64,000 nt of DNA from an uncultured Burkholderiales bacterium (GCA_943908475.1 CALTTG010000007.1:39374-103373); one strand, 5' to 3'; positions 51,838 through 61,048 are shown, numbered from the stretch's first letter. The notes: generated by a model not told the origin, from the letters alone. Translations and numbers: made by a program.

Positions 51838-52512
51838 TCACTTCTGAATGCGCACCAAAGCCGACTCGACCCCGTTGCCCGAGAGGGTCACACGCGTTTG
51901 CTCCGCGGCGTCCTTCTGCGAGAACGGGCCCAGGCGAACCCGGTACATCGTGCGGCCGCTGACTTCGCGCTCAGAGATGCGGGCTTCCAGACCCATCATC
52001 GAGAGCTTGGCGCGTTGCTGCTCGGCTTCGGTCGAGCTGGCGTAGGCACCGGCCTGCACGTAATACGTCAACGCATCAGGGGCCGGGGCGGCTGACACGG
52101 CTTCGCCCGACAAGATGGCGGCCGGGTTGCGAGCCGACGATGCGGCACCGCTGGCCGACGCCGCGGCCTTGTCGGCTTTGTCCTTCGCCGGCTTGGAAGC
52201 GGCCGATGCAGCGGGCGCCGCCGTCGGCGCCGAGGCGCTGGCTTCGGGCGCGGCGGTGCTCACGTCTTCCGTGGGCGCTTTCTCGACGGGCTTGGGCTTG
52301 GCCGGGTTGCCGCCATACAAAGGCGCGTTGGGGTCCCAATTCTTGTTGTGCTCGGCCTCGGCGGCATCTTGTTCGGCCGTGCGCTGGGGCACTTTGTCGA
52401 TGAAGGGCAGGGGCACCTTCGTGACGTACAGCGCCACCGCCAGGGCCAGGGCCAGGCCAATGAGCAGGCCCACGATCATGCCGAGGAAAAAGCCTCCGCG
52501 TTGCGATTGCAT
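51838..52512 (-). CDS. SPOR-domain membrane protein (FtsN-like)
   Basis: The protein has 224 residues: a short cytoplasmic N-terminus (MQSQRGGFFLG), one transmembrane helix (about 10-32), an Ala/Pro/Lys-rich periplasmic linker, and a C-terminal SPOR domain (about 150-220, TYYVQAGAYASSTEAEQQRA). SPOR domains bind denuded septal peptidoglycan, and this layout matches FtsN-like division proteins. It lies 13 bp after argS on the same strand, a neighbourhood seen often in Burkholderiales. Confidence 0.9.
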   Translation of the reverse strand: MQSQRGGFFLGMIVGLLIGLALALAVALYVTKVPLPFIDKVPQRTAEQDAAEAEHNKNWDPNAPLYGGNPAKPKPVEKAPTEDVSTAAPEASASAPTAAPAASAASKPAKDKADKAAASASGAASSARNPAAILSGEAVSAAPAPDALTYYVQAGAYASSTEAEQQRAKLSMMGLEARISEREVSGRTMYRVRLGPFSQKDAAEQTRVTLSGNGVESALVRIQK

Positions 52513-52525
52513 CTTCAAGGTGTCC

Positions 52526-54220
52526 TTACATCTTCTCGGGTGCACTCACACCCAGCAGGGCCAGGCCATTGCGCAGCACCTGGGCCGTGGCCGACAGCAA
52601 CGCCACACGGGCACGGCTGAGTTCGACATCATCCACCAGGAAACGCTCGGCCGCGTAGTAGCTGTGGAAGGCACTGGCCAGGTCACGCAGGTAGAAGGCC
52701 ACATCGTGTGGGGCCAGCCCCACAGCCGCCTGGGTCAGCATGCCGGGGTAGTCGGCCAGCTTGCTCATGAGCGAGAGCTCGGTGGGCGCCACCAGCAGCC
52801 CCAGATCGGCTTGGGCCAGGGTCGTCAAATCGCCCCCGGCTTTCTCCACATATTGGGCGCGCACCGAGTGAATCCGCGCATGGGCGTACTGCACGTAGAA
52901 CACCGGGTTCTCGTCGTTCTGCTTGAGGGCCAGGTCGACGTCAAACACGAATTCGGTGTCGGCCTTGCGGCTGATCAGGAAGAAGCGCACGGCGTCTTTG
53001 CTGGTCCACTCGATCAGGTCGCGCAGCGTGACGTAGGAGCCGGCACGCTTGGAGATCTTGACCTCCTCGCCGTTCTTCATCACGGTGACCATCTTGTGCA
53101 GCACGTAGTCGGGCCAGCCCTGGGGGATGCCCACACCTGCCGCCTGCAGGCCGGCGCGCACGCGGGCAATGGTGCCGTGGTGGTCGGAGCCCTGGATGTT
53201 CACGCACTGCACGAAGCCGCGCTCCCACTTGGCGATGTGATAGGCCACGTCGGGCACGAAGTAGGTGTAGCCGCCGTCGCTCTTGCGCATGACGCGGTCT
53301 TTGTCGTCACCGTAGTCGGTCGAGCGCAGCCACAGGGCGCCGCCTTCTTCGAAGGTCTTGCCGGCGTCTTTCAGCTTTTGAACCGCAGCCTCGACCCGGC
53401 CCGAGGTGTACAGGCTCGATTCGAGGTAGTAGTTGTCGAAGCGGACGTCGAAGGCCTTGAGGTCCAGGTCTTGTTCGTGGCGCAGGTAGGCCACGGCGAA
53501 CTGGCGGATGCTGTCGAGGTCGTTGATGTCACCGGAAGCGGTGAACTCGCGGTCGTCGGCCTTGACGGTGGCCTTGGCCAGGAAGGCTTCGGCGATGTCG
53601 GCGATGTAGTCGCCGTTGTAGGCCGATTCGGGCCAGTCGGCATCACCGGGCTTGAAGCCCTTCAGGCGCGCCTGGGTGGAGGCGGCCAGCGTGGCGATCT
53701 GCACCCCCGCATCGTTGTAGTAGAACTCGCGGGTGACCTGCTGGCCCTGCGTTTCGAACAGGTTGCACAGGGCATCGCCCAGGGCGCCCTGGCGGCCATG
53801 GCCCACGTGCAGCGGGCCCGTGGGGTTGGCCGACACAAACTCGACCAGCACCTTGCGGTCGGTGGCGGGCTGCTGACCGAAGGCGGCACCGGCGGCGAGC
53901 ACATCGGTCACGATGGCTTGCTTGGCCTCGGGCTTGAGGCGCAGGTTGATGAACCCGGGGCCGGCGATTTCGATGGGCAATTGCACCCATTGCTGCACGG
54001 CAGGCTGCGCCTCCAGCGCCGCGACCAAGGCGGTGGCCAGCTCGCGCGGGTTCTTCTTCATGGGCTTGGCCAACTGCATGGCCGCCGTCACGGCCAAATC
54101 GCCGTGGGCCGCCTGCTTGGGCGCCTCGAACACAGGGGTGAACGATGCATCGGCATCGGGCGCCGCTTGGCGCAGGGCCACACCCAGGGCCACCAGAAGA
54201 TCACGCTTGGCTTGAATCAT
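52526..54220 (-). CDS. argS: arginyl-tRNA synthetase
   Basis: This 564-residue class I enzyme has an N-terminal Add1 domain, the HIGH motif in NPTGPLHVGHGRQGAL, the KMSKS-like KISKRAGSYV, and a C-terminal DALR anticodon-binding domain ending in RNGLALLGVSAPEKM. Length and order match bacterial ArgS. It heads the long minus-strand run through the SPOR, dsbA, lpt and rpoN genes. Confidence 0.97.
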   Translation of the reverse strand: MIQAKRDLLVALGVALRQAAPDADASFTPVFEAPKQAAHGDLAVTAAMQLAKPMKKNPRELATALVAALEAQPAVQQWVQLPIEIAGPGFINLRLKPEAKQAIVTDVLAAGAAFGQQPATDRKVLVEFVSANPTGPLHVGHGRQGALGDALCNLFETQGQQVTREFYYNDAGVQIATLAASTQARLKGFKPGDADWPESAYNGDYIADIAEAFLAKATVKADDREFTASGDINDLDSIRQFAVAYLRHEQDLDLKAFDVRFDNYYLESSLYTSGRVEAAVQKLKDAGKTFEEGGALWLRSTDYGDDKDRVMRKSDGGYTYFVPDVAYHIAKWERGFVQCVNIQGSDHHGTIARVRAGLQAAGVGIPQGWPDYVLHKMVTVMKNGEEVKISKRAGSYVTLRDLIEWTSKDAVRFFLISRKADTEFVFDVDLALKQNDENPVFYVQYAHARIHSVRAQYVEKAGGDLTTLAQADLGLLVAPTELSLMSKLADYPGMLTQAAVGLAPHDVAFYLRDLASAFHSYYAAERFLVDDVELSRARVALLSATAQVLRNGLALLGVSAPEKM

Positions 54221-54305
54221 TCCGGCATTTTAGGCGCTGACCGCCGACCTCCCCTTGGATCAGGGGCTCCCCCCTCATGCAGGCGGAAACATCAGGGTTT
54301 GTATG

Positions 54306-54356
54306 GAATGTGACTTGTCACATTCAGCCCCTGCTCGCGACAATTAATTCAATTGT
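54306..54356 (+). promoter_or_regulatory. palindromic operator and promoter upstream of the first GMC oxidoreductase
   Basis: GAATGTGAC-TT-GTCACATTC (54306-54325) is a perfect 20-bp inverted repeat. A -35-like TTGTCA lies within it (54315-54320) and GACAAT (54339-54344) is an 18-bp-spaced -10. A second repeat ACAATT-N5-AATTGT covers 54340-54356. The TGTGA/TCACA arms recall CRP/FNR-type sites but with a 4-bp rather than 6-bp spacer. Control of the oxidoreductase is inferred. Confidence 0.55.
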
Positions 54357-54376
54357 TTTACGAGCAGTACCTCCCC

Positions 54377-56011
54377 ATGTCGTCACGCCTTCCCCGCCGC
54401 GAGTTCCTTCGCCAATCCGCCTTGATGTCGACACTGGCGGGCACCGGGTCACTGGCCCACGCCTCCAGCACCACGCCCCTGCTGAGCTCGCTGTATTACC
54501 GCAGCCTGGTGCCCGAGGTGTTCGTGCGCAGCGCCCGACCGGCCGCACACAGCCGCAACCTGGTCATCGGCTCGGGCTTCGGCGGGGCGATCTCGGCCCA
54601 TCGGCTGTCGCAAGCAGGCGAATCGGTGACGGTGCTGGAGCGTGGCTTTCAATGGCCGACCTCGCCTTGGCGCTCGACGTTCTCGAACGACACCGCACCC
54701 GATGGTCGGGCCTTCTGGTTCAAAAACAAGGCCGAGTTGGTGACCGGCTTCACCGCCACCATGGACCGCTTTGGCGGCGTGATGGACGCCACCGAGTACG
54801 AGCACATGACCGTTTGGCGCGGGGCCTGCGTGGGCGGTGGCTCGGTGATTTTCACGGGCGTGATGATCCAGCCCGAGCAGCGCTACTTCGACCACATCTT
54901 CCAGGGCACCGTGGATTTTGCGGAGATGAACGCCACGTACTACCCCCGCGTGCGCCGCATGCTGAACCTCAGCAGCATGCCGGACGACATTTACCAAAGC
55001 GCACCGTTTGGCCACTCGCGCGCCTGGGACACCCATGTGCGCAAGGCGGGCTACACCCCGACCCGCATCGACTCGCTGTTCAACTGGTCGGTGATCCGCT
55101 CGGAGCTGGCCGGCACCAGCCGCAAGTCGGCCACGGTGGGCTTGAGCAACCACGGCAACAGCAATGGCGCCAAATTCGACCTGAACCAGAACTACCTCAA
55201 GTGGGCCTTGGCCAGCGGCAAGGTGAAGCTGCATTCGGGGATGGATGTGCAAAGCATTGGCTGGGATGGCAAGCGCTATGTGGTGGACGTCCTGGAGCGC
55301 AGCGTGACCGGGCAGGAGCTGGCGCGCTACACCCTCACCTGTGACCGACTGTTCCTGGCCGCAGGCTCGGTGGGCACCTCAGAGTTGCTGGTCAAGGCCC
55401 AAGCACAGGGCACCCTTGGCCACCTCAATGAACACACGGGGGAAGGCTGGGGCACCAATGGCGATGCCATCGTGGTGCGCAGCTTCTCGGCCATCAAGGG
55501 GCTCACGCAAGGTGCGGCCAGCGCCAGCAAGATCCACGACACCCGCAGCGGCATGCCGGTCACGTTCGAAAACTGGTACGCCCCCGGCGTGCCCGTCGAC
55601 GTGGGCATCGTGGGCAGCCTGGGCATGGTGTACGACGAAACCAACCGCGGTCGCTTCCAGTACCAGCCCGCCACCGGGCGCGTGGGACTTCAGTGGGCCG
55701 CCGAGGGCAATGCCGATGCCTTTGCCGCCATGACCACGGTGAACAACCGCATCGCGGCGGCATCGGGCACGGTGCCCGGCGCCTGGCCGTTCATCGGTGC
55801 GGTCAATGGCAAGAACTGGACGGCCCACCCCCTGGGCGGTGCCGTGATCGGCAAGGTCACCGATGCCCACGGGCGCGTGAAAGGCCACCCCGGGCTCTAT
55901 GTGATGGACGGCGCGGGCATCCCCGGCTCCACGGGATCGGTGAACCCCTCACTCACCATTTCCGCCTTGGCCGAACGCAACATCGAGCACATCATCCGAC
56001 ACGGCGGCTGA
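54377..56011 (+). CDS. Tat-exported GMC oxidoreductase (cholesterol-oxidase-like)
   Basis: The protein has 544 residues from MSSRLPRREFLRQSAL, a twin-arginine signal. The FAD motif GSGFGGAISAHRL, the mid-domain GACVGGGSVIFTGVM and the catalytic AHPLGG histidine with the NPSLTISALAERN asparagine match GMC-type cholesterol oxidases. It lacks the DFCYHPLGGC-type active-site cysteine region of the second enzyme. The substrate is probably a sterol or another hydrophobic alcohol. Its 3' end overlaps the convergent AraC-type gene by 20 bp. Confidence 0.82.
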   Translation: MSSRLPRREFLRQSALMSTLAGTGSLAHASSTTPLLSSLYYRSLVPEVFVRSARPAAHSRNLVIGSGFGGAISAHRLSQAGESVTVLERGFQWPTSPWRSTFSNDTAPDGRAFWFKNKAELVTGFTATMDRFGGVMDATEYEHMTVWRGACVGGGSVIFTGVMIQPEQRYFDHIFQGTVDFAEMNATYYPRVRRMLNLSSMPDDIYQSAPFGHSRAWDTHVRKAGYTPTRIDSLFNWSVIRSELAGTSRKSATVGLSNHGNSNGAKFDLNQNYLKWALASGKVKLHSGMDVQSIGWDGKRYVVDVLERSVTGQELARYTLTCDRLFLAAGSVGTSELLVKAQAQGTLGHLNEHTGEGWGTNGDAIVVRSFSAIKGLTQGAASASKIHDTRSGMPVTFENWYAPGVPVDVGIVGSLGMVYDETNRGRFQYQPATGRVGLQWAAEGNADAFAAMTTVNNRIAAASGTVPGAWPFIGAVNGKNWTAHPLGGAVIGKVTDAHGRVKGHPGLYVMDGAGIPGSTGSVNPSLTISALAERNIEHIIRHGG

Positions 56012-57101
56012 CGCCGGCCGATGGGTCCGTGTCGATTGGGGCCTCCCGCGCGCCTCGGTCGCGCCAGGCCCCGGGGGTCTGGCCGGTCCAGCGCATGAAC
56101 GCGCGGTGGAATGCCGCCACGCTGGCGAAACCGACATCCCCTGCAATCTGCTGAATGCTGCGCTCGCCCAGGGCCAGTGCGGCCATCGCACGATCCTGCT
56201 GCAAGCGCTGGAGCAGTTGTTGGTGGTCCACCCCCAAGTCGGCCAGGCGCCGACGCAAGGTGCGCTCGTGCAAGCCCAGGGCCGAGGCCACGTCGGTGAT
56301 GCGGGGCTTGAGGTGCAAGCGCTCCGAGAGCACCCGATTGACCTGATCGACCAGCCGATCTTGCTCGCGCAACTCGGACAAGGCCAGGCTCAGGCGCGCC
56401 AGCACGGCCTGGTAAATCATGGGATCGGTGGCCCCCAGGCTGGCATCCAGCATGCTGGCCTTGAAGCTCATCACGGTCTGCCTCGCACCGAAACTCACGG
56501 GGGCGTCAAAGTACACGCGGTACAAATCGGCATGGGCAGGGGCAGGGTGGTCAAAGCAAACACTCACCAGGCCGGTCTGACCTTGCCCGAACATTCGCAG
56601 CAACTGTGTGAGGCTGAGCACCACAAAATCGTTGCGGCACAGGCGCCCCATGGGGCTGTGACACAGCACGTCAAAGCGCAGATGCACCACGCCTTCTTGC
56701 TCATGCTGGGTGAACTCGATGCGGCCTTGGTGCAACACACCATACGTCCGGATGTGCTCGAGGGCTGTGCGCAGATCGGGCGAGTGCAGCAACAGCATGG
56801 GCAGCATGCCCACCCGCGCCAGCACCGGGCTGCAGGCCGACTGCAAGCCGAAATCACTGCGGCCCAGGCCCGTCATCACGTCGGTGTAGACCTGGTCGAG
56901 CACCGTGGCGGGCAGCCAGGGGCCGTCAACACCATGGGCCAACCCTTCGTTGAGCGCCTGGCGGTGTGATGCAGGCAAGCTGGCGCCCATCATCTGCACC
57001 ACCTCGGCCACCACCTGCAGGTTCAGGGGCGAAATCAACAACTCACGCACGACACCAACACCCTCACGATCAAGCACCGCCACAAGGCTGGCATCGCTCA
57101 T
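55992..57101 (-). CDS. AraC-family transcriptional regulator
   Basis: The protein has 369 residues. An N-terminal ligand-binding part (about 20-230, arabinose-binding-like fold of the OruR/ArgR-related group) is followed by a C-terminal double HTH (about 255-355) with ITDVASALGLHERTLRRRLAD and SIQQIAGDVGFASVAAFHRAFMRWTGQTP. It lies between two GMC oxidoreductases, convergent with the first and divergent from the second, and probably controls one or both in response to their substrate. The C-terminal 20 residues overlap the first oxidoreductase gene. Confidence 0.9.
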   Translation of the reverse strand: MSDASLVAVLDREGVGVVRELLISPLNLQVVAEVVQMMGASLPASHRQALNEGLAHGVDGPWLPATVLDQVYTDVMTGLGRSDFGLQSACSPVLARVGMLPMLLLHSPDLRTALEHIRTYGVLHQGRIEFTQHEQEGVVHLRFDVLCHSPMGRLCRNDFVVLSLTQLLRMFGQGQTGLVSVCFDHPAPAHADLYRVYFDAPVSFGARQTVMSFKASMLDASLGATDPMIYQAVLARLSLALSELREQDRLVDQVNRVLSERLHLKPRITDVASALGLHERTLRRRLADLGVDHQQLLQRLQQDRAMAALALGERSIQQIAGDVGFASVAAFHRAFMRWTGQTPGAWRDRGAREAPIDTDPSAGVSRRVG

Positions 57102-57266
57102 TGTGACGCCCCGCGGGTGATCCCGAGGGCTCGCCCCCAGCTTGAATGGCCGAACAAACCCGCAGGAAATGGGGATCGCGCACCGATCTGCAAATCTTTG
57201 TCCGGATCGGCAATGCCGCGCCCAGCACGGGCTCGGTCCAATGGGGCATCGCCATCAGGACCCATC

Positions 57267-58931
57267 ATGCCCCCTCGTGCCACACACTCTCGCCGTCGAT
57301 TCCTGGGTCAAGCGGCCCTGCAGGCCGCAGCCCTCAGCGCCTTGCCCGCGTTCGCTTTGACGCGCGACCCCGAGATTGCCGCATCGCGCGCCTTCCGCGA
57401 AGATCTGGCGCGCCCGGTCACCCCGCTGGGGCAGGTGGGCCGCGCACCAGTGATCGTGGTGGGCACGGGCTATGGCGGTGCCGTCACGGCTTTGCGACTG
57501 GCCGAGCGCGGCATCCCGGTCATCATGTTGGAGATGGGGCGCATGTGGACCCAGCCCGGCGCCGACGGCCGGGTGTTCAGCAAGACGCTGTCACCCGATG
57601 GCCGCGCCATGTGGTTCAAAACGCGCACAGAAGCCCCCTTGAAAACCTTCCTGGGGCTCAACGTCATCAATCAGAAGATCGATGCCTACGCGGGTGTGCT
57701 CGACCGGGTCAACTACGAGGGCATGTCGGTGTATGTGGGGCGCGGCGTGGGCGGCGGCTCCCTGGTCAACGGCGGCATGGCCGTGACCCCCAAGCGCCGC
57801 TACTTCGAAGAGGTGCTGCCCCAAGTCAACGCCCAGGAGATGTACGAGCGATGGTTCCCACTGGCCAACCGCCTGCTGGGGGTCAACACCGTGAACGCGG
57901 CTTGGTTCGAGACCTCGCGCTGCTTCCGCTATGCCCGCGTGGCCCGCGACCAGGCCCACCAGGTGGGCTACAAGACCATGTTCGTGCCCACCGTGTACGA
58001 CCTCGACTACCTGGCCCGGGAGGACAAAGGACAGGTGACGCGATCGGCCACCGGGCTGGAGGTGATCTACGGCAACAACCACGGCAAAGCCTCGCTGGAC
58101 AAGACCTACCTGGCCGATGCGGTGGGCACGGGCCGGGTGAGCATCTACACCTTGCAGGAGGTGCGTCAAATCACGCAGCAGCCCAATGGCGATTTCGTGC
58201 TTGACGTGCGCGAAATCAACGAGACGGGCCAGGTGCTGGCCGAGGTGAAGGTGCGCTGCGGCAAGCTCTTCATGGCCGCGGGCAGCCTGGGCACCAGCAG
58301 CCTGCTCGTCAAAGCGCGAGAGACCGGAACCCTGCCCCAGCTCAATGAGCACGTGGGTTCGGGCTGGGGGCACAACGGCAACGTGATGGTGGCCCGCACC
58401 AACCAGGTCTGGAACCCGACAGGAGGCACACAATCGACGATGCCGATGATGGGCATTGACGACTGGGACCACCCCACGCGGCCAGTGTTTGCGGAGATCA
58501 CGCCCCTGCCGACCGGGTTCGAGAACTGGGCCAGCATGTACCTGGGCGTGACCCGCAACCCTGAGCGCGCACGCTTTGTCTACCAGGCCAGCACCGGACA
58601 GGTGACGCTGGACTGGCGCCGTTCGCAAAATGCCCGCAGCGTGGCCGACCTCAAGGCACTGATCGACCCCATCAACGCCAAGCAAGGCACCCGCTACCGC
58701 ACCGACCTCTTCGGCGATGGCAAGGCCTTTGCCGACGATTTTTGCTACCACCCCCTGGGTGGCTGCGTGCTGGGTCAAGCCACCGACCAGGCCGGGCGGG
58801 TGCACGGCCACCCGGGGCTGTATGTGGTCGACAGCGCCTTGATCCCGGGCAGCGTGGGCGTCAACCCCTTCGTGACCATCACGGCCTTGGCCGAGCGCAA
58901 CATGGCCCGCATCCTGCGCGAAGACTTCTGA
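57267..58931 (+). CDS. choA: cholesterol oxidase (class I, GMC family), Tat-exported
   Basis: The protein has 554 residues from MPPRATHSRRRFLGQAAL, with a twin-arginine signal and AGGA upstream. It closely follows class I cholesterol oxidase in order: VVGTGYGGAVTALRLAERG, GVLDRVNYEGMSVYVGRGVG, VIYGNNHGKASLDKTYL, FAEITPLPTGFENW (active-site glutamate), DDFCYHPLGGCVLG (catalytic histidine) and VGVNPFVTITALAERN (catalytic asparagine). The enzyme oxidises and isomerises 3-beta-hydroxysterols. Class I forms are best known in actinobacteria. It diverges from the AraC regulator gene with a 165-bp gap. Other steroid-degradation genes are absent from the window. Confidence 0.88.
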   Translation: MPPRATHSRRRFLGQAALQAAALSALPAFALTRDPEIAASRAFREDLARPVTPLGQVGRAPVIVVGTGYGGAVTALRLAERGIPVIMLEMGRMWTQPGADGRVFSKTLSPDGRAMWFKTRTEAPLKTFLGLNVINQKIDAYAGVLDRVNYEGMSVYVGRGVGGGSLVNGGMAVTPKRRYFEEVLPQVNAQEMYERWFPLANRLLGVNTVNAAWFETSRCFRYARVARDQAHQVGYKTMFVPTVYDLDYLAREDKGQVTRSATGLEVIYGNNHGKASLDKTYLADAVGTGRVSIYTLQEVRQITQQPNGDFVLDVREINETGQVLAEVKVRCGKLFMAAGSLGTSSLLVKARETGTLPQLNEHVGSGWGHNGNVMVARTNQVWNPTGGTQSTMPMMGIDDWDHPTRPVFAEITPLPTGFENWASMYLGVTRNPERARFVYQASTGQVTLDWRRSQNARSVADLKALIDPINAKQGTRYRTDLFGDGKAFADDFCYHPLGGCVLGQATDQAGRVHGHPGLYVVDSALIPGSVGVNPFVTITALAERNMARILREDF

Positions 58932-58940
58932 CGAGATGGC

Positions 58941-58973
58941 GGGCTGGCCCGCACCTTTTCTGCTGGCCAGCCC
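58941..58973. repeat. hairpin after the cholesterol oxidase gene
   Basis: GGGCTGGCC and GGCCAGCCC form a perfect 9-bp stem with a 15-base loop. No T-tract follows on either strand. It lies 10 bp past the stop and could be an RNA-stability hairpin. Confidence 0.55.
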
Positions 58974-58991
58974 CCACCATGTCGTGAAAAG

Positions 58992-60356
58992 ATGCACGGC
59001 ATGAGCGACATTGGCATCGACATCGAACTGGGCGGCGGCGGCGGTGCGGGCCAGATTGGCAAGTACCAGATCATCCAGCGCCTGGGCGAAGGCGCCACCA
59101 GTGAAGTGTTCCTGTGTCGTGACGAGTTCTTCGACCGCACCGTGGCCCTCAAGCGCGTGCGCTCGAGCATGCTCAGCGACGCGATGGACGGGCCGATTTA
59201 CGCCCGCTTCTTTGCCGCCGAAGCCGCCCTGGTGGGCCGGCTTCAGCACCCCAACGTGGTGCAGATCCTCGATGCCGTGGCCGACCCCGTGTCGCCCTAC
59301 CTGGTCATGGAGTACGTGCCAGGCACCACGCTCAAGCAGTTCTGCCGGGCCGACCAGTTGCTGCCGCTGGAACTCATTGTTGAAATCGGCTTCAAGCTGG
59401 CCATGGCTTTGGGCTATGTCTACCGGCAAGGACTGATCCACCGGGACGTCAAACCCGCCAACATCCTGGCCGTGACCGACCCCAAAGGCCTGGTCACCGA
59501 CGTCAAGATCACCGATTTCGGCAGCGTGCTCAACATGGAGGCCGAGTCCACCCAGGTGCACCAGGTGGGCTCGCTGGCCTACATGTCACCCGAGCAGCTC
59601 GATGGTCAGGTGCTCGATGCGCGGGCCGACATGTATTCGCTGGGTGCCGTCCTGTACCACCTCATCACCGGCAAGCCGCCCTTCGATGCGCCCTCGCAAG
59701 CGGTGTTGATGAACCTGATTTACAACCAGGCTCCCTCGACCCTGTCGACCCAGCGCTCGGGCGTGAACACGGCGGTCGACGAGGTCATCCTGAAGGCGCT
59801 GGCCAAAAAGCCAGAAGACCGCTACCCCACGTGGGAAGCTTTCGCGCAAGCGCTGTCGGACCTGATCGCCTCGCACAAGGTGCCGCGTGGCCAGATCCAG
59901 GGGGTGCTCGATTCCGAGCGCTTCAACCTGCTGCGCTCGCTGGACTTCTTCTCCAGCTTCGGCGATGTGGAGCTGTGGGAGGTGGTGCACCGCGCCAAAT
60001 GGCAGCGCTTCCCCTTTGGCCACGCCCTGTACCGCCGGGGCGAGGAAGGCCGCACCTTCCACATCATTGCCCAGGGCAGTGTCGAGGTGTACCGCAGCGG
60101 CAAGCGGGTGGCCTTGCTGGGCGCGGGCACCTCGGTGGGCGAGATGGTCTACCTGGCGCCCAGCCCGGAACTCAAGCGCCACAGCACCGACGTGGTGGTG
60201 GCCGAACCCGCCACCACCATCTCCTTCACGCCCGACACCATGGGCCCGCTGAGCCCGAACTGCCGGCACCTGTTCGACGAGGCCTTCATCCGGGTGCTCG
60301 TCAGGCGTCTGCACGCCGCTCACGAAGCACTGGCCCACCCGCGACGCATCATGTGA
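58992..60356 (+). CDS. Ser/Thr protein kinase fused to cyclic-nucleotide-binding domain
   Basis: The protein has about 454 residues; ATG 58992 or 59001 are both possible. A Hanks-type kinase domain (about 25-290) has the P-loop GEGATSEVF, VALKRV lysine, catalytic HRDVKPANIL, DFGS metal loop and SPEQLD. A C-terminal cNMP-binding beta-roll (about 315-430: FFSSFGDVELWEVV, GRTFHIIAQGSVEVYRSGKRVALL, GEMVYL) replaces the usual PASTA or WD modules. It is soluble. Binding of cAMP or c-di-GMP may gate the kinase. The genes downstream are small regulatory-looking genes. Confidence 0.9.
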   Translation: MHGMSDIGIDIELGGGGGAGQIGKYQIIQRLGEGATSEVFLCRDEFFDRTVALKRVRSSMLSDAMDGPIYARFFAAEAALVGRLQHPNVVQILDAVADPVSPYLVMEYVPGTTLKQFCRADQLLPLELIVEIGFKLAMALGYVYRQGLIHRDVKPANILAVTDPKGLVTDVKITDFGSVLNMEAESTQVHQVGSLAYMSPEQLDGQVLDARADMYSLGAVLYHLITGKPPFDAPSQAVLMNLIYNQAPSTLSTQRSGVNTAVDEVILKALAKKPEDRYPTWEAFAQALSDLIASHKVPRGQIQGVLDSERFNLLRSLDFFSSFGDVELWEVVHRAKWQRFPFGHALYRRGEEGRTFHIIAQGSVEVYRSGKRVALLGAGTSVGEMVYLAPSPELKRHSTDVVVAEPATTISFTPDTMGPLSPNCRHLFDEAFIRVLVRRLHAAHEALAHPRRIM

Positions 60357-60368
60357 TCGCCCTCGAGG

Positions 60369-60388
60369 CATTGCCCACAGTGGCAATG
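60369..60388. repeat. inverted repeat CATTGCC-N6-GGCAATG
   Basis: A perfect 7-bp stem with a 6-base spacer lies 12 bp past the kinase stop. With no T-tract it is more likely an operator or RNA hairpin than a terminator. It lies upstream of the small HTH gene. Confidence 0.5.
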
Positions 60389-60605
60389 TCTGGGTCGGTA
60401 CGACCGAAAACACCCGCCAAAACCTGCCCAAAAGGCTAGGTTAATCCGTCCAAAGAGCCCCTGCATGCGGATGGACGTCGAGGCGCATCGCTTTGTCTAT
60501 GATCCAACACGATCTGACCGAATGCGATGGTTCAGGCCAACGCCACCACATGGACGCCAAGCCTGTCGTGCCAGATCCTACGAATCCAGCACTCACTGGC
60601 CATCC

Positions 60606-60851
60606 ATGAGTGAGCTTGACCACAACATGCAACTACAACACTGGGACGGCAAGTTACTGAGCCCGCGGCAACGAGAGGTCTGCGCCCTGATTGTGGAGGG
60701 CCTGACCAGCAGAGAGATCGCAGAGCGCCTGCAGATCACCGTGCACACGGTCAAGGCCCATCGGGCGGAGATCATGGACCGCATGGGGGTGGACTCCATC
60801 GCTGAGTTGGTCCGTCACTGGATCGCAGGCCAGTTCATGACGGCTCCCTGA
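60606..60851 (+). CDS. LuxR-type HTH-only regulator
   Basis: This 81-residue protein consists almost only of a LuxR/NarL HTH (LSPRQREVCALIVEGLTSRE, HTVKAHRAEIMDRMG). The start MSELDHN is preferred, though an upstream in-frame ATG at 60465 exists without recognisable sequence. It has no receiver domain, so it is either constitutive, controlled by protein-protein contact, or a remnant of a larger regulator. The next frame, starting three bases after its stop, encodes a receiver-like fragment. Confidence 0.75.
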   Translation: MSELDHNMQLQHWDGKLLSPRQREVCALIVEGLTSREIAERLQITVHTVKAHRAEIMDRMGVDSIAELVRHWIAGQFMTAP

Positions 60852-60853
60852 CC

Positions 60854-61048
60854 TTGACCGAGCTCAAAAAGCATCACTCGGGGGGCATCATCACCCTCTC
60901 TTCAAGGGCTGGCACACCGGATCGGGTCAAGGCGATGATGTTGGGGGCCGACTACCATCTGGCCAAACCCATCAGCCTCAATGAACTGGATCTGGTCCTT
61001 CGGTCCCTCCGTTCACGGGTCAATTGTTCGCTCAACCAGGAGAAATGA
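60854..61048 (+). pseudogene. C-terminal half of a response-regulator receiver domain
   Basis: These 64 codons from TTG 60854 encode GGIITLSSRAGTPDRVKAMM, then LGADYHLAKPISLNELDLVL. This corresponds to the beta4-alpha4-beta5-alpha5 half of a receiver with its conserved Thr/Ser, Gly-Ala and Lys-Pro. The acidic pocket and phospho-Asp are absent, so it cannot be phosphorylated. It is probably a gene remnant, but a short standalone protein cannot be excluded because the frame ends precisely at the next gene's start (one base between them). The stretch is AT-richer than neighbours. Confidence 0.55.

Noticed and set aside
57209..57224. GG-N10-GC arrangement resembling a sigma-54 promoter toward the AraC-type gene
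   Set aside because: Only the invariant doublets and TTGC agree; the rest deviates, and such matches are frequent by chance in GC-rich DNA.
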